DNA of 23,628 nt from an uncultured Candidatus Melainabacteria bacterium. Its GTDB lineage: Bacteria; Cyanobacteriota; Vampirovibrionia; Gastranaerophilales; Gastranaerophilaceae. The position numbers were made by a program, and so were the translations under genes. Numbering within the stretch: position 1 is the first letter of the stretch; each line of letters begins with the position of its first letter. The stretch lies in assembly GCA_934747335.1 (NCBI GenBank), contig CAKVGS010000031.1:1-23628 (forward strand), in the 5' to 3' direction. Shown here piece after piece: positions 1-7,138 of the stretch. The notes beneath the pieces are model-generated. The model made no database searches, had not been told where the DNA came from, and saw only the letters and a program-made list of their open reading frames with translations.

Positions 1-1925
1 TTCACCTAACTAAACAAAATATTCACGGTGATATTAATGTAAATGAATCAGAATTCAAGATAAAAGATTTAATGAAGATGCCGGTAAAAATTACGCAGGG
101 TATTGTTGAAATCGGCAACAAAGATATTACTCTCAAAGACTTTAAAGGATATTATAACAACAAAATCAATGATACTTTGACGATGGAAGGCACGGTTAAA
201 GATTATTGGAAAACTTGTGATACGAAAATTGTTTCGGATATTTTTGTGAATGACGATTTCTTTAGAGATTATGTTTCAAAAATGCTCGGTTCTCCAATAA
301 ATTTAGTTGGTGATGCCGGTTCAAGATTAACATTGACTTCTAAAAACGGCTCTTGTGATATTTTGTGGTATTTCTTGCTTAGAGAGGGCGAAGGTTTTAA
401 ATTAGGCGACCAATCAATGGTTTTGCAGGATTATAAAACCCTTTTCAAAGTAGATTTAAGTGTTGTAAAAAATATTTTAAAAATAAACACAATTGATTAT
501 TTTATAACAAATGAATTAAAAAAAGGCATGACGCCGGTTCTTTCTATTAACGGTAATCTTGATATGGCAGATAATATGAAACTTCAAGATATTCATTTGA
601 AAATTCCGCGACCTTTGCCGAGTGAATTTTTAAACTTTTTAGCAGGTCAAAAGATTTTTAAAAAAGGTACTATTACAGGCGAAATGGGTGTGATTAATAC
701 GGGTGAGTTCCCTGTAATGGAGGGAGTTATAACTCTTGATAAAGTTAGAATTCCATCTCAAAGACTTTTTATCAAATCAGCTAAAATTGGTGCTAAAGGC
801 GATAAACTCGGCGCGATTGCAGAAGGAAGATTTAAGCGCTCAAAATATAATTTTAAAGGTTATATCGTTAATGATTTAAGGTTGCCAATTATAGTAAAGT
901 ATGTAGATTTAGATGTTGATAATATTGATTTAGAAAGGTTTTTGGCGAATAGTCAAGAGAGCGTTTCAGCTCCAACATCAACCCCCACCCTAGCCCTCCC
1001 CCGTGGAGAGGGAACGGTGCAAGACGCGTCAGACAGTGAGTCAGACAATGTTGATGTTCCGACATTCCAAAAGGGTTTGATTATTGTTGAAAAATGCATG
1101 TTAAATCTTGAAAATGGTAAATACAAAAACGTTAATTTCGGCAATTTGCACGCAAACTTGACGCTTGATAAAGACGGAATTTTGAATTTGCAATCAAACA
1201 AGTTTGATATTGCGGAAGGTATTTCTACATTAAAAGTTCGTGCAGATTTAATTAAAAACAAATATTATTTAAGGCTTGGCGTAAAAGACGTTAATTCAAC
1301 CGTTATGGCGGATGCGCTTTTAGGCTTACCTAGAGAAATCTCGGGAAAAGCAATGGGATTGGTGGAAATTAATTCTGATGCGAGTCTTAAACTTAATGGT
1401 GATATTAAATTTAATATTCAAAACGGTACGATTGAAAAAATCGGATACGTGGAATATATTTTAAAGGTTGCATCATTATTTAGAAATCCGCTTGTAATGA
1501 TTTCTCCGACTACATTCGGTGATTTGGTTAATATTCCTGATGGCAAATTTGATGTTATTAAGGGTGAATTGAAACTCAAAGACAACGTGATTGAAAGAAT
1601 GATGATAAAATCTTCTGCAAAACAACTTGGTTCATTTATTATCGGAAGATATGATTTGAACACAAATGACGCGTCTTTAAGAATTTATACAAAAATGTCT
1701 AATAAAGGTGAGGGTTTTGCAGGATTTTTAAGAAATATATCTTTGAATAGTTTGGCAAATAAAATTTCTTCAAGCGAAAGAAATGAAGGCAATTATTATT
1801 CATCTGAAATCGAACAAATTCCGCAAATTGAAGCTGACGAAAAAGATGCACAAGTATTCTTGACAAAAGTCGATGGCGATGTAATTAATTTCAACTTCTT
1901 GTCTTCTCTCAAGAGAATTAAATAA
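1..1925 (+). CDS. AsmA-like envelope protein, C-terminal part (5' end outside window)
   Basis: The reading frame is open from base 3 with no stop before the ATG at 72, so the gene almost certainly starts upstream of the window and that ATG is internal. The visible part (about 640 residues) is rich in beta-strand repeats and ends with a segment resembling AsmA-like C-terminal domains (the stretch around GDLVNIPDGKFDVIKGELKLKDN, nt 1520-1590, then a conserved-looking end). Proteins of this family (AsmA, YhdP, TamB) are anchored in the inner membrane, span the periplasm and are linked to lipid or outer-membrane protein traffic. No membrane segment is visible because the N-terminus is missing. 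A GC-rich repeat at 982-1024 is translated in frame and adds a low-complexity Pro/Ser/Asp-rich insert. The last 8 bases overlap the end of the convergent aroF gene. The family call is fairly sure; the exact subfamily is not. Confidence 0.75.
   Translation, partial: HLTKQNIHGDINVNESEFKIKDLMKMPVKITQGIVEIGNKDITLKDFKGYYNNKINDTLTMEGTVKDYWKTCDTKIVSDIFVNDDFFRDYVSKMLGSPINLVGDAGSRLTLTSKNGSCDILWYFLLREGEGFKLGDQSMVLQDYKTLFKVDLSVVKNILKINTIDYFITNELKKGMTPVLSINGNLDMADNMKLQDIHLKIPRPLPSEFLNFLAGQKIFKKGTITGEMGVINTGEFPVMEGVITLDKVRIPSQRLFIKSAKIGAKGDKLGAIAEGRFKRSKYNFKGYIVNDLRLPIIVKYVDLDVDNIDLERFLANSQESVSAPTSTPTLALPRGEGTVQDASDSESDNVDVPTFQKGLIIVEKCMLNLENGKYKNVNFGNLHANLTLDKDGILNLQSNKFDIAEGISTLKVRADLIKNKYYLRLGVKDVNSTVMADALLGLPREISGKAMGLVEINSDASLKLNGDIKFNIQNGTIEKIGYVEYILKVASLFRNPLVMISPTTFGDLVNIPDGKFDVIKGELKLKDNVIERMMIKSSAKQLGSFIIGRYDLNTNDASLRIYTKMSNKGEGFAGFLRNISLNSLANKISSSERNEGNYYSSEIEQIPQIEADEKDAQVFLTKVDGDVINFNFLSSLKRIK
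982..1024 (+). repeat. GC-rich dispersed repeat, copy 1, inside the AsmA-like gene
   Basis: A C-rich then G-rich tract (core CCCTCCCCCGTGGAGAGGG) that stands out sharply from the AT-rich gene. It matches 12228-12271 at about 39 of 44 positions, including the trailing GTGCAAGA. It is read in frame as PTLALPRGEGTVQ. Its inverted C-run/G-run arms make it hairpin-prone. Confidence 0.8.
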
Positions 1926-2931
1926 TTTCTTTACCCACAATTGGCGCAATTTGTTTGATTTGTTTATACAACAAATCATATTGCCAAGGATAAAGTGATT
2001 GTGCGCCGTCACAAACTGCACTGTCAGGGTCGTGGTGGACTTCGATTATCAAACCGTCGCAACCGGCTGCAACAGCGGCTCTTGACATAGGTTCAACCTT
2101 ATCTCTTAAACCGGTTGCGTGTGATGGGTCAATGATAATCGGCAAATGACTTAATTTTTTTATTACAGGAATAGCTGTTAAATCAAGCGTATTTCTTGTG
2201 TATTTTTCAAATGTTCTAATGCCTCTTTCGCATAAAATAACTTGGTTATTTCCGCCTGCCATAATGTATTCTGCGGACATTAACCATTCTTCATAAGTAG
2301 AGGATAAGCCGCGTTTAAGAATTATAGGTTTATGAGCGTGACCTAACTCTTTTAACAAATTGAAATTTTGCATGTTTCTTGCGCCAACTTGAAGAATATC
2401 AACATATTTTTCAAACATAGGAAGTTGAGAAACTTCCATTATTTCAGAAGTTACAGCCATCCCGTGATTATCGGCGACGCTTCTTATAATCTTTAGTCCT
2501 TCTTCTCCTAAGCCTTGAAAAGCATAGGGACTGGTTCTTGGTTTGAATGCACCGCCACGAATGATTTTAACATTGGAATTCTTGAGTTCTTGTGCTGTTG
2601 CGTCCATTTGGTCGTAAGATTCAACCGTACAAGGTCCGGCAATCAGACCTGTGTATTTATCACCAAATTTAACTCCGTTTACTTCTACAACAGTGTCTTT
2701 GCCTTGGCAAGCGCGTGCTGCTAATTTATAATTTGTAGAAAGTTTAATAACTTCATCAACACCGTGTAAAAGTTCAAAATCTCTTTGGTCAACATCTATA
2801 ACGCCGATTGCGTGAACAACAGTTCTTGCTTCGCCGTGAGAAACTCTAGCTTCAAACCCTTTTGATTCTAAAAACAATGCAACTCGTTTGATATCTTTTT
2901 CGGTTGCATGACTGTTCATTACAACTAGCAT
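1918..2931 (-). CDS. aroF: 3-deoxy-7-phosphoheptulonate (DAHP) synthase
   Basis: The enzyme condenses phosphoenolpyruvate with erythrose 4-phosphate to give DAHP, the first step of the shikimate pathway, in the cytoplasm. At 337 residues it has the layout of the type I-beta (Bacillus/Thermotoga-like) enzymes: a ferredoxin-like regulatory domain at residues 1-70, then a TIM barrel. Visible signatures are GPCTVES (residues 99-105, with metal-ligand Cys101), RGGAFKPRTSPY, the LKRG loop, IDPSHATG with its metal-binding His, and CDGAQ near the C-terminus. The ATG is preceded by GGAGGT (2941-2946) at 9-base spacing, which fixes the start. It is transcribed divergently from the UPF0210 gene and its stop overlaps the end of the convergent AsmA-like gene by 8 bases. 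Feedback control through the N-terminal domain is known for some relatives but cannot be judged here. Confidence 0.95.
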   Translation of the reverse strand: MLVVMNSHATEKDIKRVALFLESKGFEARVSHGEARTVVHAIGVIDVDQRDFELLHGVDEVIKLSTNYKLAARACQGKDTVVEVNGVKFGDKYTGLIAGPCTVESYDQMDATAQELKNSNVKIIRGGAFKPRTSPYAFQGLGEEGLKIIRSVADNHGMAVTSEIMEVSQLPMFEKYVDILQVGARNMQNFNLLKELGHAHKPIILKRGLSSTYEEWLMSAEYIMAGGNNQVILCERGIRTFEKYTRNTLDLTAIPVIKKLSHLPIIIDPSHATGLRDKVEPMSRAAVAAGCDGLIIEVHHDPDSAVCDGAQSLYPWQYDLLYKQIKQIAPIVGKEII

Positions 2932-3008
2932 ATTCTTTTGACCTCCAATGATTGTTTAGGTTTAATTACCATATTATTATTGTACTTAAAAAATAATAAA
3001 AATGAGTT

Positions 3009-3037
3009 AAAAAGAGAAAACAGTTTTTTCTCTTTTT
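3009..3037. other. A/T-rich perfect inverted repeat in divergent intergenic region
   Basis: Twelve-base perfect arms (3009-3020 and 3026-3037) around a 5-base loop, with T's at the end for plus-strand reading. It lies between the divergent aroF and UPF0210 genes, 47 bases before the UPF0210 start, so it is not at the end of any gene. It could be an attenuator or a structured leader. No function is proven. Confidence 0.5.
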
Positions 3038-3084
3038 TGTAATCTATTCATTTTTTCTGCAAATTATGTTAAACTTAAATCGTT

Positions 3085-4452
3085 ATGACAATTTTTGATG
3101 AAAATTTAATCTTAGAAACCATTAATATGATTAAGCTTTACAATTTTGATATCAGAACTGTGACGCTTACAATAAGTTTAAGAGATTGCTTAAGTGAAGA
3201 TGTGAATGTAGTTTGTGACAAAATAAAATACAAACTCGATAAATACGCACACAATTTAGTTTTTTATGCGAATGAAATTGAGAACGATTATTCTATTCCT
3301 ATTGTAAATAAAAGAATTGCAGTAACTCCTATTTCTTTGGTTGGTGAAGCTTGCAAGACAAAAGATTATGTAAAAATCGCTAAAACTTTGGATGAATGCG
3401 CAAATAATCTTGGCGTAGATTTTATTGGCGGATTTTCTGCACTTGTAGAAAAAGGTTTTACTCAGGGCGATGAAGCTTTAATTGAAGCAATACCTGAAGC
3501 TTTAGCTTGTACAAACAGATTATGTTCATCAGTAAATGTTGGGACGTCAAAAGCCGGAATAAATATGGATGCTGTTTTAAAAATGGCTGAAACAATCAAA
3601 AAATCAGCAGAATTAACAGCAGATAAAGACGGTTTGGGCGCAGCAAAACTTGTTGTATTTTGTAATTCAGTAAGTGATAATCCGTTTATGGCAGGTGCTT
3701 ATTGCGGTTATGGAGAACCTGAATGCGCATTAAATATAGGTGTTTCAGGCCCTGGAGTTGTAAGAGCTGCTATTTTAGATTTAGATAAAAAAGCTGATTT
3801 GGGAGTTTTATCTAACAAAATTAAACAAACAGCTTATAAAATTACTACGACAGGCGAACTTATCGGGCGCAAAATGGCTAAGAAGCTTGGTATTCCGTTT
3901 GGCGTGATTGATTTATCGCTTGCGCCTACACCTGCAATTGGCGACAGTGTTGCACAAATTTTTCAGGCAATGGGTTTGGAACACGCTGGCGCGCACGGCA
4001 CAACAGCGGCGTTAGCAATGCTTAATGACGCAGTTAAAAAGGGCGGAATCATGGCAAGCTCTTATGTAGGCGGACTTTCAGGTGCGTTTATTCCTGTTTC
4101 TGAAGATGCGGGAATGATAGAAGCTGCTACAAACGGATATTTAACTTTTGATAAATTAGAAGCAATGACTTGTGTTTGCTCTGTCGGATTGGATATGATT
4201 GCAATCCCGGGCGACACTCCAACTTCAACGATTGCCGGCATGATTGCGGATGAAATGGCAATTGGTATGATTAACAAGAAAACAACCGCAGTAAGGATTA
4301 TTCCTGCGCTGAATAAAAAAGTCGGTGACAATGTTGTATTTGGAGGTTTGTTAGGAGAAGCCCCAATTATGAATGTAAATACTCTTTCTTCAGCAGGTTT
4401 TGTTGAAAGAGGCGGAAGAATTCCTGCACCTATACACAGTTTGAATAATTAG
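3085..4452 (+). CDS. UPF0210 / DUF711 family protein
   Basis: A 455-residue protein of the UPF0210 (DUF711) family, whose usual length is about 450, so it looks complete. The family is related to the pyruvate formate-lyase/ribonucleotide reductase fold, but its biochemical role is not established; it is usually cytoplasmic. Recognisable stretches are the N-terminal IRTVTLTISLRDC, the central FIGGFSALVEKGF, and Gly/Ala-rich segments such as GAHGTTAALAML, GGLSGAFIPVSEDAGM and AIPGDTPTSTIAGMIADE. In many genomes the gene follows a small ACT-domain gene (UPF0237). Here none is visible upstream, and instead an unknown 107-residue gene follows. The start ATG has no strong Shine-Dalgarno. It heads a close three-gene run (15-base, then 0-base gaps) ending in the HxlR regulator. 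Confidence 0.9.
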   Translation: MTIFDENLILETINMIKLYNFDIRTVTLTISLRDCLSEDVNVVCDKIKYKLDKYAHNLVFYANEIENDYSIPIVNKRIAVTPISLVGEACKTKDYVKIAKTLDECANNLGVDFIGGFSALVEKGFTQGDEALIEAIPEALACTNRLCSSVNVGTSKAGINMDAVLKMAETIKKSAELTADKDGLGAAKLVVFCNSVSDNPFMAGAYCGYGEPECALNIGVSGPGVVRAAILDLDKKADLGVLSNKIKQTAYKITTTGELIGRKMAKKLGIPFGVIDLSLAPTPAIGDSVAQIFQAMGLEHAGAHGTTAALAMLNDAVKKGGIMASSYVGGLSGAFIPVSEDAGMIEAATNGYLTFDKLEAMTCVCSVGLDMIAIPGDTPTSTIAGMIADEMAIGMINKKTTAVRIIPALNKKVGDNVVFGGLLGEAPIMNVNTLSSAGFVERGGRIPAPIHSLNN

Positions 4453-4467
4453 AATTAAGGATAAGAA

Positions 4468-4791
4468 ATGGCAACTTTTAAAGATATGGAAGACAGCTTG
4501 AAAAGCTTTATTATACAAGAGCAATCAGACGCGCACAACGTAAAATCCGTGAATAATGCTAAGTATAACAATATAAAAGTTTGGATGGATACGTCAAAAT
4601 ACATACAACCACATTTTTTTGTAAGAATTTCCATTTCGGAAGCCGTTTTTAATCTTGCAGACTGTTCAAAAATTAACGGCGGACTTGGTTATGAAGAAAG
4701 ATTTGTAATCAAATGGTTTAGCAGAATGGGTATCAAAGAAAAATTAAAAGATCTTTGGTCTGATGCTGAAAAAGTAAAAGAGGATAAGTAA
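4468..4791 (+). CDS. Hypothetical protein, 107 residues
   Basis: I do not recognise this protein. It is small, mixed in charge, and has no signal peptide or membrane segment. The middle reads as alternating hydrophobic strands (IKVWMD, HFFVRISISEAVFNLADC) followed by an amphipathic helical, lysine-rich C-terminus (about residues 80-107). The start is supported by AAGG at 4457-4460, 7 bases before the ATG. It begins 15 bases after the UPF0210 stop, and its own stop is directly followed by the start codon of the HxlR gene, so the three are very likely co-transcribed. The frame is credible from spacing and ribosome site; function is unknown. Confidence 0.7.
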   Translation: MATFKDMEDSLKSFIIQEQSDAHNVKSVNNAKYNNIKVWMDTSKYIQPHFFVRISISEAVFNLADCSKINGGLGYEERFVIKWFSRMGIKEKLKDLWSDAEKVKEDK

Positions 4792-5142
4792 TTGCAGTAC
4801 AAAGATTTGGCAGTGAATCCTGTGAGTGTAGTTTTGCAACTTGTTGGTGCAAAGTGGAAAATTCTTGTCATAAAAGAATTACTCAAAAAAGAAATGCGCT
4901 TTGTCGAACTAAAAAAACATTTGGGTTGCACGGCTAAAGTTTTGACTAACTGTCTTAAAGAACTTGAAGAGGACGGGCTTGTTGTAAGAGAAAAAGACGA
5001 AACTGCTTTTAATTGTGTTGAGTATTATTTGACGGATATTGGTTATACTTTGCGCCCTGTTGTTGATTCTATGCAAAAATGGGGACAAGAATATAAGAAG
5101 TACCGCAAATTGCAAGAGAAGTACGGGGCGAACATCGTTTAA
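4792..5142 (+). CDS. HxlR-family winged-helix transcriptional regulator
   Basis: A 116-residue DNA-binding protein of the HxlR family, within the usual 100-130 range. The family core is clear: VGAKWKILVIKELLKKEMRFVELKKHL, the recognition-helix region TAKVLTNCLKELEEDGLV, and the wing leading to YYLTDIGYTLRPVVDSMQKWG. Members act as dimers; some sense aldehydes or oxidants through cysteines. Here cysteines occur in the helix-turn-helix (LGC) and in the wing (FNC), but the N-terminal Cys typical of redox-sensing HypR-like members is absent. The start is TTG at 4792, placed directly against the TAA of the previous gene with GAGGATAAG just upstream, a coupling arrangement. It converges on a thioredoxin gene 6 bases away. 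A redox link is suggestive only. Confidence 0.88.
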   Translation: MQYKDLAVNPVSVVLQLVGAKWKILVIKELLKKEMRFVELKKHLGCTAKVLTNCLKELEEDGLVVREKDETAFNCVEYYLTDIGYTLRPVVDSMQKWGQEYKKYRKLQEKYGANIV

Positions 5143-5148
5143 AACGAT

Positions 5149-5445
5149 TTACAAATACTTTGTAATCGTATTCATTAAGTCGTATTTATTTCTTAAACCG
5201 CTAAAACGTTCGACTTCTTTGCCGTTTCTAAACACCAAAAATGTTGGAAAAGAATGTATGCTATATCTTATCGCAAGTTCAACTTCTTCTTCTGTATCTA
5301 CTTGTCCGATGTAGACTTTGTCCAGTTCTTTTAGAACTTCTTCTTGTTTTCTGCAATAACCGCACCATGGAGCGTAAAATTCGACAAGTTTTAATCCTGT
5401 TTTAATCTCTTCATTAAAATTATCTTTTGTCAAAGTTTTTAGCAT
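5149..5445 (-). CDS. Thioredoxin-family protein with CGYC active site
   Basis: A 98-residue single-domain thioredoxin fold protein. The active site is WCGYC (Cys28 and Cys31) and the cis-proline is in SFPTF (Pro67), so the catalytic framework is intact. CGYC differs from the usual CGPC of thioredoxin and matches the dipeptide known from DsbC, which tends towards a more oxidising potential; yet no signal peptide is present, so it should act in the cytoplasm. The ATG is preceded by AGGAGGG at 5-base spacing. That ribosome site forms the 3' arm of a terminator-like hairpin (5449-5478), so translation may be controlled by RNA structure. It converges with the HxlR gene and diverges from the ADP-ribosyltransferase gene. 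Confidence 0.88.
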   Translation of the reverse strand: MLKTLTKDNFNEEIKTGLKLVEFYAPWCGYCRKQEEVLKELDKVYIGQVDTEEEVELAIRYSIHSFPTFLVFRNGKEVERFSGLRNKYDLMNTITKYL

Positions 5446-5511
5446 AAAAATCCCTCCTAAATAAGATTAAGAGGGATTTAAAATTTTTACATTACCTAAT
5501 CGGGCATGTTT
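5446..5511. repeat. 66-bp direct repeat, left copy
   Basis: It matches 7139-7204 in the same orientation at 59 of 66 positions by eye. It includes the 8-bp-stem hairpin and the ACATTACC-x-AATC tail. In the right copy the same tail covers the last codons and stop of the coiled-coil gene ending at 7193; here the equivalent stop codon is changed (TGA to CGA on the minus strand) and no gene leads into it. The two copies bracket the ADP-ribosyltransferase gene and the small gene after it. Confidence 0.85.
5449..5478 (-). promoter_or_regulatory. Hairpin that includes the thioredoxin ribosome-binding site
   Basis: On the minus strand AATCCCTC (5471-5478) pairs with GAGGGATT (5449-5456) across a 14-base loop, followed by T's and then the thioredoxin ATG at 5445. 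The 3' arm is the Shine-Dalgarno AGGAGGG, so the fold would hide it; with its T-run it also looks like an intrinsic terminator. The identical hairpin at 7142-7171 lies between two convergent genes, where it is an ordinary terminator. Confidence 0.6.
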
Positions 5512-5612
5512 CGCATTGTTAATATATTGCAAGATTATTAACAAATGTTAAGCAATTCGGCAATTTCTCATGCAAAATAAACTTTATATAAATATAGAAG
5601 GTTGGAAGTGTA

Positions 5613-6746
5613 GTGAAAATACAAAATGTTAAAAAAGCTATAAATGTGTTATCAACTCCGCAGCTTGGGGTTGTGAATTTCGCGCGTAAGCCGGAAGTTA
5701 TTTCAATATTTGATACAGGCAAACTCCGTTATATTAATAATGTAGTCGAATATCCGACGCGCAAATTAATTTCGCCTGATGAAGTAAAAGAATTGTTTGT
5801 CAATGGCAAGATTGATGGCGGAGAATTGAGGAGTCAGATGTATTGGCTTAAGATGGTGATGTTTTATAAATCATTGTTTAATATTCATAACTATAAACAA
5901 TGGAAACATTCTGTTAACCTATCAGCTAAAATAACTCAAAATGATTGTTCTGAGATTGCAGATTTTATGAATATGCATGAAGGAAAATTTGCAAATCTTT
6001 GGCGCGGTTATTCACAAACAGATATGATACCAAATATAGAAAAATTGGCGCTATTTACAAGAAGTCTTAAACGTATAGATAAATTGGAATTATACAAAAA
6101 TTTAGATGAAAAGGCTTGGATAAATTGTATAGATGGTATTATCAATAAGCCATCAGAAGTTATTCGCCCACTTTTAGAGTATAAATATGATTCAAGAGAA
6201 ATTAATGGGGCAATTAGCAATGGTACAACCTCTCAAAGGGTTAAAAATATGATTAATACAATAACGAGATTTTTGGATAAACAAATTCTAAAACATGATA
6301 TGACTGTTTATCGTGGTGAAGGTGGTTTTGATGTTTTCAATTCTGTTATGTTAGATGAAAATAAAAAATACACATTGAAAAATGCTTTAGAAAAAATTAC
6401 AAGTGAAATCGAAAATGGACAAATTAGTCAAAATGAAATTAATGAGTTTATAAAAATAAAGTTAAAAGATGCAAGAGTTACTCAAGAACGTTTTATGTCA
6501 ACTGCAATTGATTCAGACGCGATAGAAGATTATGCTAAAAAAGTTTATTGGAAAATAAATCTTCCAAAAGGTAGTAAAGCTTCGCTAATCGAAAGCTATA
6601 ATGTTGAAAGGAAATCCGAAGCAGAAATGCTGATACAGAGATTATCACAATTATTAATCAAAGACGCAAAGTATGACCAAAAGAATAAACGATGGTATAT
6701 AGAAGCAGATTTGGTACAGAACAACATTGAAAAGAAGGCATTTTAA
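5613..6746 (+). CDS. Probable ADP-ribosyltransferase exoenzyme-type toxin
   Basis: A 377-residue protein whose C-terminal half carries the R-S-E signature of ADP-ribosyltransferase toxins: Arg234 in VYRGEGG, the S-T motif in FMSTA (Ser296-Thr297), and the ExE pair Glu336-x-Glu338 in SEAEMLIQR. A helical lead-in (about residues 195-232) ending just before the Arg strand also fits. Such enzymes move ADP-ribose from NAD to an Arg or other residue of a target protein. The N-terminal 180 residues are of unknown, mostly helical type. No signal peptide is visible. The start is GTG at 5613 with AGAAGG 11 bases upstream, giving an N-terminus MKIQNV that partly resembles neighbouring proteins. It is followed 27 bases later by a small gene with its own promoter, and the pair sits between 66-bp direct repeats. 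Target and export route are unknown. Confidence 0.75.
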   Translation: MKIQNVKKAINVLSTPQLGVVNFARKPEVISIFDTGKLRYINNVVEYPTRKLISPDEVKELFVNGKIDGGELRSQMYWLKMVMFYKSLFNIHNYKQWKHSVNLSAKITQNDCSEIADFMNMHEGKFANLWRGYSQTDMIPNIEKLALFTRSLKRIDKLELYKNLDEKAWINCIDGIINKPSEVIRPLLEYKYDSREINGAISNGTTSQRVKNMINTITRFLDKQILKHDMTVYRGEGGFDVFNSVMLDENKKYTLKNALEKITSEIENGQISQNEINEFIKIKLKDARVTQERFMSTAIDSDAIEDYAKKVYWKINLPKGSKASLIESYNVERKSEAEMLIQRLSQLLIKDAKYDQKNKRWYIEADLVQNNIEKKAF

Positions 6747-6755
6747 TGATATAAT
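6727..6755 (+). promoter_or_regulatory. Strong sigma70-type promoter inside the end of the ADP-ribosyltransferase gene
   Basis: TTGAAA (6727-6732), a 17-base spacer and a perfect TATAAT (6750-6755). A start point about 7 bases on (near 6762) would give the next gene a leader of only about 12 bases and would fall within its AAAGGAGGTC ribosome site (6758-6767). It implies independent expression of the small gene at 6774. Confidence 0.6.
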
Positions 6756-6773
6756 GCAAAGGAGGTCAACATA

Positions 6774-7136
6774 ATGAAAATAGATACAATACAACCTACA
6801 ATATCTATGCAAGGAAATCTTACAAAGAATATTAAGCAAAGGTGTCGAATGTTTGGGCTCGCATTTTCAGCTTTAGGTTATGCAGCCAAAGATATCTTTG
6901 TGCCTCGCAAAAAAGTGTATGTAGAAATAGACGGCAAAAAGATAGATGAACGTGATTTGCCGAACAGTGTGTCAGGCCCAAGTGATTGGGCGGGCATGAA
7001 ATGGGAAAGACCTCATTTTTCTGCAGAAGACAAGGCAAAAATGGAAAAAATGACTCCAAGTGAACGTCAAGAATATAGGGAAAAGCTAATAAAGGAAGGT
7101 AAATACACTTGGGGCGAGTATGAAGTTTGGGAATAA
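6774..7136 (+). CDS. Hypothetical protein, 120 residues, MKI-signature N-terminus
   Basis: I do not recognise this protein. It begins MKIDTIQPTISMQG, matching the MKI-x2-I-...-[F/M]-x-G pattern of the two coiled-coil proteins at 7193 and 8105. The middle has a moderately hydrophobic stretch (FGLAFSALGYAA, about residues 28-39) followed by a basic segment, then a strand-like piece (KVYVEIDGKKI) and a charged helical C-terminus. The start is firm: AAAGGAGGTC lies 6 bases before the ATG. It has its own promoter, 27 bases after the toxin-like gene. Position alone would fit an immunity or accessory protein for the ADP-ribosyltransferase, but the shared N-terminal signature could equally mean it is another member of the same protein set. 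Confidence 0.7.
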   Translation: MKIDTIQPTISMQGNLTKNIKQRCRMFGLAFSALGYAAKDIFVPRKKVYVEIDGKKIDERDLPNSVSGPSDWAGMKWERPHFSAEDKAKMEKMTPSERQEYREKLIKEGKYTWGEYEVWE

Positions 7137-7138
7137 CT

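Noticed and set aside
72..1925. ATG at 72 as the true start of the first gene
   Set aside because: The frame is open to the window edge with AsmA-like sequence upstream of 72, and there is no ribosome site before it.
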